From the NCBI GenBank assembly GCA_013322215.1, contig JAAMEZ010000021.1, forward strand, positions 496,001-560,000: a stretch of 64,000 nucleotides of DNA. Reading direction: 5' to 3'. Positions 57,240 to 64,000 of the stretch are shown one piece after another. The translations under genes and the position numbers were made by a program. Source of the stretch: Martinezella rhizogenes. Its GTDB lineage: Bacteria > Pseudomonadota > Alphaproteobacteria > Rhizobiales > Rhizobiaceae. Below the pieces are notes generated by a model. That model did no database searches. It saw nothing but the letters and a program-made list of their open reading frames with translations, and was not told the DNA's origin. Within the stretch, counting starts at the first letter, position 1. The number at the start of each line of letters is the position of its first letter.

Positions 57240-57342
57240 TTCAATGTCGTTGCAACTATTACGCTGCCCTTTGCCAATGGCAAGCTTCGGCCCGGCAGCA
57301 GATTTGCATAGGTTTTGAATTGGGCTGCAGAGGAGATTGATC

Positions 57343-57537
57343 GTGCAAGAATATGATCTTTACATCAACGAAAAAAAGCCTGCCATCGGTCTCTACGTGC
57401 GTACCGGAGCAAGTCTCCCAGACTTCGCCGACCCAAAGGAATGGATTTTTGACGGCACCGACGCAGCGGATCTCCTGCCGCCGAGTGTCATCGAAGGGGT
57501 GGCCACGGCCGGACATGCATTCCGTGACATGGATTAA
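57343..57537 (+). CDS. Small hypothetical protein (64 aa), intact paralogue of 30349-30567
   Basis: Start GTG 57343 has AGGAG with 7-bp spacing; an in-frame TTG at 57337 lies too close to it. The product (EYDLYINEKKPAIGLYVRTG then ASLPDFADPKEWIFDGTDAA) has no cysteines or membrane segment and looks like a compact beta-rich domain. A truncated copy exists at 30349. No known family is recognised. It opens the operon with the CDF transporter. Confidence 0.7.
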   Translation: MQEYDLYINEKKPAIGLYVRTGASLPDFADPKEWIFDGTDAADLLPPSVIEGVATAGHAFRDMD

Positions 57538-57595
57538 TGCCATTCGATCGGTCGATGTGATTTTGCTGGCGTCAACTTTTTCATAGGAAACGGCG

Positions 57596-58594
57596 GTGTC
57601 CACAGCGATTTCCGATCCGCGCTTACAGGGACGGCATTCCGCCCGAACGGCCGTCTATGCAGCATTGGCCGGCAACATCGCCGTCGCAATAACGAAGCTC
57701 GCTGCAGCTGCCATCACCGGCAGCGCGGCAATGTTCAGTGAGGCTGTCCACTCAGTCGTCGACTGCGGCAACGAAGGCCTCATTCTCTACGGATACCGTC
57801 GTGCCGTTCGAAGGCCAGACCTCGTCCATCCCCTCGGCTTCGGCCGTGAACTCTATTTCTGGAGTTTCATTGTCGCATTGCTGCTGTTTGCATTAGGCGC
57901 GGGCGTATCGATCTACCAAGGCATACGGCATATGCTGGCTCCTCATCCTGTCGAAGACACGCAGATCAGCTATATCGTTCTCACTCTTTCTTTCATGTTC
58001 GAGAGCGCGTCCTGGGTTGTCGGCTGGCGGGCCTTCGCAAAGGCGCGTGGCAGCCTGGGTTTCTGGAAAGCATTCCGCCAAAGCAAGGATCCGCCCGCAT
58101 TCATGGTGCTGTTCGAAGACAGCGCTGCCCTGATCGGCATTGCCATTGCCATGATCGGGATTGCCGCAGCCGAAAAGCTTCAAATGCCGGTGCTGGATGG
58201 AGTAGCATCGATTCTGATCGGCATTGTTCTCGCGATAACGGCGATTCTTTTGGCGGCCGAGAGCAAAAGCTTGCTCATAGGAGAACGGGCAACCCCTGCC
58301 CTTGTCGAGGCCATTTGCAACATTGCACAGGAACAGCATGGCGTGGTGCATGCAAACAGTGCATTGACGGCCCAGCTCGCTCCCGACCAGGCGATGGTAG
58401 CGCTTAGCATCGAATTCGACCCGACCCTTTTTACCGAGCAGATCGAGGAATGCGTAGCCACGATCGAGAAAAAGGTCCGCGCAGCGCATCCCGAGGTTGT
58501 CGCTTTGTTTGTCAAACCGCAAACACTCGAGCAGTTTGAAAGTGCTCGCAGAAAACGGTTCGGAAATTATCTGTTTTCAACGGCACCGCCATGA
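57596..58594 (+). CDS. Cation diffusion facilitator (CDF) transporter
   Basis: 332 residues from GTG 57596. About six transmembrane helices carry the metal-site residues: FSEAVHSVVDCGNEGLILYG in TM2 and FEDSAALIGIAIAMIGI in TM5. The C-terminal cytoplasmic domain (SALTAQLAPDQAMVALSIEF) is the ferredoxin-like regulatory fold. CDF proteins export Zn, Mn, Fe or similar divalent ions in exchange for protons. TM2 and TM5 have H-x3-D and D-x3 rather than D-x3-D pairs, so the metal is not predictable. Confidence 0.87.
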   Translation: MSTAISDPRLQGRHSARTAVYAALAGNIAVAITKLAAAAITGSAAMFSEAVHSVVDCGNEGLILYGYRRAVRRPDLVHPLGFGRELYFWSFIVALLLFALGAGVSIYQGIRHMLAPHPVEDTQISYIVLTLSFMFESASWVVGWRAFAKARGSLGFWKAFRQSKDPPAFMVLFEDSAALIGIAIAMIGIAAAEKLQMPVLDGVASILIGIVLAITAILLAAESKSLLIGERATPALVEAICNIAQEQHGVVHANSALTAQLAPDQAMVALSIEFDPTLFTEQIEECVATIEKKVRAAHPEVVALFVKPQTLEQFESARRKRFGNYLFSTAPP

Positions 58595-58656
58595 AGGTGA
58601 GATGCCCGGGTCAGCCATCTCCTTCGCCACCGAGAGCTTTTTCCCACTTGCTTATC

Positions 58657-58759
58657 TGACATGTTGTCCCGGCAGGTTTGGACAATATGTCTATTTCCCT
58701 CTTCGCTTCTAAAGCAAGGTACTGTTTTTACGCGTCATTCCAACTGGCACATTCATTGC
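58657..58759 (+). promoter_or_regulatory. Sigma54 promoter with tandem regulator sites (regulon site H)
   Basis: TGACATGTTGTCC (58657-58669) and GGACAATATGTCT (58680-58692) start 23 bp apart. TGGCACATTCATTGC (58745-58759) lies 53 bp after the nearer site. It drives the HdeD gene and probably grpE. Confidence 0.87.
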
Positions 58760-58852
58760 GTCCATTCAATATGAGCTTGGAACGGCGCCGCTCACCAACC
58801 TCAAAGCCGGATTTGAAATCCTTGCCGCCCGCTCGGGCAAAGGAGGCCGCAA

Positions 58853-59419
58853 ATGACGTCGATCAACGTGATTCCCGCTCGGCGGGAGACATTCGCCAAT
58901 GCACACGGGAAGTGGGGATGGTTTCTCCTCCTCGGTGTCGCTTTTATCGCCCTCGGTGCTATTGCTGCAGGCAACCTATTCTATACGACGATCGCCGCCG
59001 TCTTTTATGTCGGCATCCTTATGACCATGGCTGGAACATTACAGGTTCTGCACGCCTTCAGCGTCAGGACCTGGGGTGGTTTTTTGCTCTGGCTCGTCAG
59101 CGGCTTATTCTATGCAATAGCCGGTGTAACCGCCTTCGCCAATCCAGCGCTCGCGTCGGTGATCCTCACGCTATTGCTTGCGGTGTTGACCCTGTCTGCC
59201 GGTGTACTCCGACTGCTCATTGGCGTTCGCGCCCGGTCGACGAAGGGCTGGGGCTGGATCATCGCATCCGGTGCGGTGACGGCTCTTGCAGGATTGATTT
59301 TCCTGATCGGGTGGCCAGTTAACAGCATCTGGCTCCTTGGCCTGCTTTTGGCGATCGACCTGATGTTCCAGGGCACGACGCTCATCGGCTTTGCCTGCCG
59401 GCTCGGAACAATACCATGA
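58853..59419 (+). CDS. hdeD: HdeD-family (DUF308) membrane protein
   Basis: 188 residues with six predicted transmembrane helices, arranged in pairs with internal similarity (LGVAFIALGAIAAGN, LVSGLFYAIAGVTAF). HdeD proteins protect against acid and other envelope stress. AAAGGAGG lies 6 bp before the ATG. It is the first gene behind regulon site H and is followed by grpE after 74 bp. Confidence 0.87.
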   Translation: MTSINVIPARRETFANAHGKWGWFLLLGVAFIALGAIAAGNLFYTTIAAVFYVGILMTMAGTLQVLHAFSVRTWGGFLLWLVSGLFYAIAGVTAFANPALASVILTLLLAVLTLSAGVLRLLIGVRARSTKGWGWIIASGAVTALAGLIFLIGWPVNSIWLLGLLLAIDLMFQGTTLIGFACRLGTIP

Positions 59420-59493
59420 GTTCTCCCATCGTTACATTCGAGACGCGGGTTTCATTCCCAGCCTCCAATGACAAATCGTGACAGGATATCGAG

Positions 59494-60123
59494 ATGAGCA
59501 ACGAGAAACGGCAACCCCACGAAAAGTCGACAAAGGCCGTCGAGGGCCTGCATTCGCCGATCGAACCTGTCGAAGGAAACAACAGCCAGGAGGCAGTTGC
59601 TACCGACGAGCTTCCCTCCGAAATGGCCCTATCTGAAAAGCTGAAGAGCCTGGAGGCAGATAACAAAAGCCTTCAAGATCGTCTGCTTCGTGCTTTAGCC
59701 GAGACGGAAAATGTGCGCCGGCGAGCCGAACGCGATGTGAACGATGCGCGACAATATGCTGTCACCCAGTTCGCCGGCGACATGACGAGAGTGGCCGATA
59801 ACCTCGCGCGCGCAATCAGCAGCATTCCGGAGGAAATTCGTCGGGATAAAGGGTCCGTACGGACGTTGATAGAAGGCGTCGAATTGACAGAAAAGGAGCT
59901 GTTGCGCACGCTGGAAAAACACGGCGTTACCAAGCTCAATCCCGCCGGCGAGGCATTTGATCCGAATTTTCACGAAGCAATGTTCGAAACAGAAGATCAA
60001 AGTGTTCCCCATGGCACTGTCACGATGGTGGCTGAACCTGGCTACGCCATAGGAACTCGTCCCCTCAGGCCGGCAAAAGTCGCCATTTCTCGTGGTGGTC
60101 CGCCACGTGGGTCTCGGAGCTGA
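59494..60123 (+). CDS. grpE: Nucleotide exchange factor GrpE
   Basis: 209 residues. A long N-terminal coiled coil (ALSEKLKSLEADNKSLQDRLLRALAETENVRRRAERD) is followed by the four-helix dimer region and the beta-wing FDPNFHEAMFETEDQSVPHGTV that opens the DnaK nucleotide pocket. It lies in the same transcript as hdeD and would serve the DnaK encoded at 54758-56656. Confidence 0.93.
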   Translation: MSNEKRQPHEKSTKAVEGLHSPIEPVEGNNSQEAVATDELPSEMALSEKLKSLEADNKSLQDRLLRALAETENVRRRAERDVNDARQYAVTQFAGDMTRVADNLARAISSIPEEIRRDKGSVRTLIEGVELTEKELLRTLEKHGVTKLNPAGEAFDPNFHEAMFETEDQSVPHGTVTMVAEPGYAIGTRPLRPAKVAISRGGPPRGSRS

Positions 60124-60155
60124 CTGCCTGCTGATATCCTATGCCGCCCGCGTGA

Positions 60156-60332
60156 AAACCCCGCCATAAACGCGGAAACTTCTTCGGTTCGATCTCGGGC
60201 CTTGCCGCAGTGACTATCGGCAACAGAATTGCTCCCCTACGCTTGCTGGTAGTCGCTGTCGTTCTGATCCTTGCGGGTGCTATTTCAGCTTTACGCCGGG
60301 AATGGCGTTTCAGACATCGCATGTCACAGTAA
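60156..60332 (+). pseudogene. Possible 3' remnant of a membrane protein gene
   Basis: After a stop codon, the frame reads FFGSISGLAAVTIGNRIAPL then a hydrophobic helix LLVVAVVLILAGAISAL and a basic tail ending RHRMSQ. It resembles the C-terminus of a TauE/SafE-like transporter, but no upstream part remains. Weak evidence. Confidence 0.35.
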
Positions 60333-60494
60333 CGGGACGGCACATGCGTAAATAGTTTTGTTCCAATGCAGGCGGCAATCATTCTCAACATCCGCTGCAA
60401 ATGGCGCGGCTCTGCCCTTCGCCATGATGGTACAGCATGGAATGCGCAGCCAGATATCCGCTGTTCGCCCGCTTTTTCACGGTCCGGACAAAAA

Positions 60495-60776
60495 CTATTC
60501 TTGCACCAAAATGGTGATCTCTTCAACGATATCCGATTGCAGCTCGCTTGCCTTGCGGGCGGCGACTTCCATCCATTGAAGTAACAAGCCTTTGTCTTCC
60601 ACCAAAAACTTCGCCCGATGTTTGAGAAAATCTAGCGTGTCGCCTGGATGGCATCTCGCATAGTCGTCTCGAATAAGCGCTTCATAGTCGATGCGTGTTT
60701 CGCGGTCCGTCGGCTCCACGGGCACCATCAGGCCATTCTCCGACAGCGTCAGTACGGATCTTGCTCTTCTGCTCAT
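60495..60776 (-). CDS. Hypothetical protein (93 aa)
   Basis: 93 residues: YEALIRDDYARCHPGDTLDFLKHRAKF is the most distinctive part, followed by a helical C-terminus. No signal peptide or membrane segment. GGAGC-type sequence lies about 7 bp before the ATG at 60776. It lies between grpE (convergent) and the CDGSH gene and may be the distal gene of the transcript from regulon site I. Family unknown. Confidence 0.6.
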   Translation of the reverse strand: MSRRARSVLTLSENGLMVPVEPTDRETRIDYEALIRDDYARCHPGDTLDFLKHRAKFLVEDKGLLLQWMEVAARKASELQSDIVEEITILVQE

Positions 60777-60909
60777 GTCGGCTCCTTTTGGTTGAAATTG
60801 CTTGAGCTTCCGGAGTCAATTGCGCGATCCTCCACTTTTGTACCGGCATCATAGTCGCCTCCATGACCTGGGCCACAGCCGGAGAGCCACGCAACTGGAT
60901 TGTGGCAAG

Positions 60910-61602
60910 TTACTTCGCCTGAAACTTGATGGACGCGTGCGTACCATCGCAGTACGGCTTGTTGCTCGATGCGCCACAGCGACAGAGCGTGACGCGATTG
61001 CGGATCTCATATTGTTCACCGTCGGCGGATATAATCGCGATACCACCGCGCACCCAGATCGGCCCGCTTGCTCCTTCTGCCGGATCCTCGATAAAGGCAA
61101 CCGAGGGCTCGAGATCTGGTTCAATCGGCTTGTTTGACACTTTGTCCCATACAACCAACCGTCCGGCAGGACATTTGCCGACCTGGTCGATAAAGGTACG
61201 CCGCACCTTTGGATCGGCCGTAGCGGCCACTTCGTTCCACACTTGGCCGTTTGGATCGCAGAATCGAGCAAACGCGCAAAGATTTTCCAAATCCAGAAGC
61301 ATCAGATCGGGTCCATCATAATCTTTCGCCCTTTCGAGATAGGGGGTCCTGTCTGCCACCTCGGTGCCATCAAAGCCGATCTTCGCATGCGTGCCATCGC
61401 AGAACGGTTTGCGACCGGAATGACCACAGCGACATAGCGCGAACTTGGGACCCGGAGACGGCAAATCCGTACCAACCCATCGCTCTGATTGGCGATCAGC
61501 GTCGATGCCTATGGTCTGCTCTGAAAGCGAGACCTCACCCGTAACGATGTAAGGGCCATCGCGTGTAACTGCTATGTGTATAGTACTGGCGCTGTGCTTC
61601 AT
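60910..61602 (-). CDS. CDGSH iron-sulfur protein with two cluster motifs
   Basis: 230 residues. Two C-x-C-x8-C-x3-H motifs bind 2Fe-2S clusters: Cys57/59/68 with His72, and Cys207/209/218 with His222, both ending FCDGTHA or YCDGTHA. The centre has a Fer4_19-like part (LCAFARFCDPNGQVW, GKCPAGRLVVWD). MitoNEET-type proteins like this take part in redox or Fe-S handling. The gene lies about 290 nt downstream of the sigma54 promoter in regulon site I. Confidence 0.9.
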   Translation of the reverse strand: MKHSASTIHIAVTRDGPYIVTGEVSLSEQTIGIDADRQSERWVGTDLPSPGPKFALCRCGHSGRKPFCDGTHAKIGFDGTEVADRTPYLERAKDYDGPDLMLLDLENLCAFARFCDPNGQVWNEVAATADPKVRRTFIDQVGKCPAGRLVVWDKVSNKPIEPDLEPSVAFIEDPAEGASGPIWVRGGIAIISADGEQYEIRNRVTLCRCGASSNKPYCDGTHASIKFQAK

Positions 61603-61796
61603 CGATGATCTCCCTTCCCGATGAAATTATTGATATCTCATGCCCTTTACCCAACGCACCACAAGCGATTGTTCATGCAATTTCATTGATGCCATTAAGA
61701 CAATTTAGGCAATTTCCAAAACTTGAGCGCTAACCGAACTGTTCCAGATATCAAATTTCGTACTCCTCGAGCATGCTTCAGATCACTCAGTTAGTC

Positions 61797-61850
61797 CTAA
61801 GGCTTGATGCGGGTCACGAAGCCTGCCGGGTAACGGCCTGTCATCAACAT
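61797..61850 (-). CDS. Possible 17-aa leader peptide
   Basis: MLMTGRYPAGFVTRIKP lies about 45 nt after the predicted start of the regulon site I transcript and before the CDGSH gene. The ribosome site is weak (GAGA). It may be chance. Confidence 0.25.
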   Translation of the reverse strand: MLMTGRYPAGFVTRIKP

Positions 61851-61906
61851 GACTTGCTGTCTCAAGTATGGAGGCTCTTCCCCGTCCTCCTCATTGAGTG
61901 ACGGAA

Positions 61907-62008
61907 GCAATATATATACCAGTTTCTTCTGGAAAAGATATCAATGGCTTACAAGAAGTCTTTGCGGGTGACGGACAAGTTGTCCCTCTGGCCGAATACA
62001 AATTGTCT
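61907..62008 (-). promoter_or_regulatory. Sigma54 promoter with tandem regulator sites (regulon site I)
   Basis: Minus-strand TGGTATATATATTGC (61907-61921) keeps GG-N10-GC. The palindromes GGACAAGTTGTCC (61973-61985) and ATACAAATTGTCT (61996-62008) start 23 bp apart, the nearer one 52 bp from -24. It points at the CDGSH gene. Confidence 0.78.
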
Positions 62009-62256
62009 TTCGGCTTCGGTCATCGCAACACACAACCTTCTTTGAGCAACAATTGCCCTGTCAGATGTGCCGCTGTACCGCATCTCTGCAGGAACGACAG
62101 CCCACTCGCCTCTTGCCGCGGTATTTATTGAACTCGATGAACTCCTTCCATGATGCACGCCCCCGGGTCTCGGGCGGCAATTCAGGGTCCTGATGAGATC
62201 AACAAGGATTTCCAGCCTTAAATGAACAGTCCATGCCGGTCATGCCATTGCACTGG

Positions 62257-62361
62257 AGACAGATTGTCCTGTTCTTTGCTGATATCTTGTCCAGCTATGG
62301 CGTTCCCCCTCACGCGATAACGCTGAAAATTCCATACTTTTAAACTTGGCACGATCGTTGC
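62257..62361 (+). promoter_or_regulatory. Sigma54 promoter with tandem regulator sites (regulon site J)
   Basis: AGACAGATTGTCC (62257-62269) and TGATATCTTGTCC (62280-62292) start 23 bp apart. TGGCACGATCGTTGC (62347-62361) lies 55 bp after the nearer site. It drives the small frame at 62435 and the DUF2945 gene. Confidence 0.85.
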
Positions 62362-62434
62362 GTCATCCATATCGTACCGTAATCGAATGTCCTGTTCGAT
62401 TTCCTGGTATTCAAGGCTAGGCGACGCCCAAATC

Positions 62435-62554
62435 ATGGGGATTGAGATGCTGCCGGAAAAGGTTCCGCGAAAGCAGCAGATACTGGAGGAAGCAGCGCGA
62501 AATGCCGGAGCGGGTGTGCTGCCGTCGTTGGAGACTGGCGCGGAGATCCGATGA
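62435..62554 (+). CDS. Possible small protein (39 aa) at the head of the DUF2945 transcript
   Basis: MGIEMLPEKVPRKQQILEEA continues to GAEIR and a stop; ATG 62447 is an alternative start with GGGG before it. The frame lies about 60 nt after the predicted transcription start. No family is recognised and coding potential is unproven. Confidence 0.4.
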   Translation: MGIEMLPEKVPRKQQILEEAARNAGAGVLPSLETGAEIR

Positions 62555-62603
62555 GGCTGTTACAACAGGGCAATACTTTTCGAACGGGCGAGGAGATGAC
62601 AAG

Positions 62604-62813
62604 ATGACAAGACGATTTGCAATCGGCGATCACGTAAGCTGGAATTCCGAAGCCGGTCGAGTGTCCGGGACGATCATCGCCATCCATACCAGCGACTTCG
62701 ACTACAAGGGATATACGCATCGCGCGAGCGAAGACGAGCCGCAATATGAGATCAAGAGCGACAAAACCGATCACGTCGCCGCTCACAAGGGCAGCGCTCT
62801 CGACTATGTATAG
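62604..62813 (+). CDS. DUF2945 (TUDOR-like 'hypervirulence') small protein
   Basis: 69 residues from ATG 62604 with AGGAG 8 bp upstream; longer in-frame starts lie in the leader. FAIGDHVSWNSEAGRVSGTI and DEPQYEIKSDKTDHVAAHKGSAL are the DUF2945 signature, a small beta-barrel thought to bind proteins or nucleic acids. It is under regulon site J. Confidence 0.85.
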   Translation: MTRRFAIGDHVSWNSEAGRVSGTIIAIHTSDFDYKGYTHRASEDEPQYEIKSDKTDHVAAHKGSALDYV

Positions 62814-63308
62814 TCAAGCCGATTCGTGACGAAGCAATGGTCAAGATGATCAAGGCATTTGGTCAATTGCCTGATCGCAAGGCCATTTGTTGGCTTGTTG
62901 GCGAGGAATACACCCGAGATGGCCCCTGGTACCGATCGCGACGCATTAAGTCACTTTCTTCAATCCGTCCCGGGCGGCGTTCATCAACCGCGGGCGTAGT
63001 CGTTGAGTTAATTAACTACTCCGCGTATCGTCGGTTTCTGCCGATGCCGTGAAAATGTGAGCGGTTAAGCTTGGTCGTCATTGAAAGTTTCGCCGATGCT
63101 CTTGGCGGACAGTTTTTCTGTCGGCAGGGTGAGCAGCGCGAATTGACTGCATAAATGGTCCTCATCCACAATCAGTTCCTGACGCTCATCGGCAACATCA
63201 CAATATCACCCTGCATGTGAAAACGACTATTGCGATACGAACGGTTTTCACCGACTTCCACGATCTTACCTGTCTCGAGAATAGCGTTCTTCATCCGCAA
63301 GATGGATG
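62814..63308. other. Intergenic, no confident gene
   Basis: A 71-codon frame at 62837-63052 has no recognised motif and its arginine-rich composition suggests chance. An inverted repeat around GGACAGTTTTTCTGTC near 63100 does not fit the 13-bp regulon palindrome. Confidence 0.45.
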
Positions 63309-64000
63309 TCACTCAGACAGATCGAAAACGAGTTTGGCGTTCGGGCTTTTATTGCTGTATCCGACGATATTACAACCCTCACGGATCGGCGCCTTGCCCA
63401 GCAGCGTCAGATTGCCGCTCTGATAATGGCCGTTGACCAAGTACGGTGCCGGGTCGCAGCCCTTCTTGAAAGTGTACGCGACACCCGAGAACCATTCGTT
63501 CGGGACCTCCCAGCCGTGCACCAGGACTGTGTTCGGTTTGATGGTGCCAGCGATCGATGCCTTAGGCTCCTCATATACGATGATATGCTGCTTCTGATTG
63601 TTGAACATCAGCGAGCCGTTATGCCCGATAGGCTCTCCGTATCGATCCTCCGTGCGAAATGTCTGCGTGACGGGCACATCCCTGTACGGCCAGCCGAACG
63701 GGCACAACTGCAGCCACATGGCACCTAGAGTGCGATCCATGGCGGTATCGGCAACGCGCTTGCCGGTGTCGGAATCACGAACGCCGGGATATCCGTAGAA
63801 GTTCTTGCTCTTGGTGTCCGGTCCGTCGAAAATGTAATGCTTGCCGTCAGTTTGCAGGTCGCCAGTTTCGCAGTTCGCGCTAGCCTCGTAGACGCGACCG
63901 CCGTCATCTCCGTACGATTGCGCGCACGATGTGTCCGATGGATGCCAGTTCCCGCACCAGTTCTGCACCGATTCCGGAGTAACCTTGGCCTTCAGCGCCG
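63309..64000 (-). CDS. Hypothetical, probably exported protein; 5' end beyond the window
   Basis: The frame is open through base 64000, so at least 230 residues belong to a longer protein. It has several cysteines (NWCGNWHPSDTSCAQSYGD, ASANCETGDL, QLCPFGWPYRDV, GCNIVGYSN), suggesting disulfides and export. The repeated aromatic-glycine pattern implies a beta-rich fold. I recognise no family. Confidence 0.6.
   Translation of the reverse strand, partial: ALKAKVTPESVQNWCGNWHPSDTSCAQSYGDDGGRVYEASANCETGDLQTDGKHYIFDGPDTKSKNFYGYPGVRDSDTGKRVADTAMDRTLGAMWLQLCPFGWPYRDVPVTQTFRTEDRYGEPIGHNGSLMFNNQKQHIIVYEEPKASIAGTIKPNTVLVHGWEVPNEWFSGVAYTFKKGCDPAPYLVNGHYQSGNLTLLGKAPIREGCNIVGYSNKSPNAKLVFDLSE

Noticed and set aside
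63100..63117. GGACAG...CTGTC dyad as an eleventh regulon site
   Set aside because: The half-site spacing is wrong for the 13-bp palindrome, it is single, and no -24/-12 element is at the right distance.

Overview
The window looks like a chromosomal or megaplasmid segment of a Rhizobium-type alphaproteobacterium. It is GC-rich, and the gene families present (UDP-xylose synthase/epimerase pair, GMC oxidoreductase with xylose-isomerase-like partners, cyanide-insensitive-type bd oxidase, isoquinoline-oxidoreductase-like hydroxylase) are common in rhizobia. I see no tRNA, rRNA, CRISPR array, transposase or integrase. The exact species cannot be fixed from sequence alone.

Layout. 1-2.6 kb: the start of an RND efflux permease gene and its adaptor. 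2.7-6.1 kb: a GMC-family sugar/glycoside oxidoreductase with two xylose-isomerase-like TIM-barrel proteins. 6.4-16.2 kb: a surface-glycan locus of two convergent operons (UDP-xylose synthase and UDP-sugar 4-epimerase on +; three GT2 glycosyltransferases, an ABC exporter, a methyltransferase and a GT4 on -). Each operon starts with the same perfect 205-bp promoter/leader module, so the locus is bounded by an inverted repeat; each leader encodes a small peptide with an identical N-terminus. 16.7-20.9 kb: a periplasmic Mo-hydroxylase with a tri-haem cytochrome c. 21.3-30 kb: mixed cargo (secreted protein, toxin-antitoxin pair, GNAT, a truncated 2-isopropylmalate-synthase-like enzyme with a TPP enzyme, HAD hydrolase, arginase-like protein) with poor gene density between 27.2 and 28.5 kb.

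30-63 kb is a stress-physiology island. It carries phospholipase-D/cardiolipin synthase-like and MscS-like membrane proteins, MoeA, a bd-type quinol oxidase with its DUF2474 small protein, an FdhF/YdeP molybdoenzyme, a bestrophin-like channel, DoxX, an encapsulin with its DyP peroxidase cargo, NAD-formate dehydrogenase, ClpB, DnaK, GrpE, CbpA/CbpM, a CDF transporter, HdeD, a CDGSH protein and several small conserved proteins. In its middle lies a two-component pair: a sensor kinase and an NtrC-type, sigma54-activating response regulator with an intact GAFTGA loop.

The main discovery is that the island appears to be one regulon. Ten loci carry two 13-bp palindromes (consensus GGACA-N3-TGTCC) spaced 22-23 bp start to start. 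At nine of them a sigma54 -24/-12 promoter lies 52-55 bp from the nearer palindrome. The adjacent NtrC-type regulator is the obvious candidate activator. A second chaperone set (DnaK, GrpE, ClpB), membrane/redox functions and probably the encapsulin-peroxidase would then be under sigma54 rather than sigma32 control.
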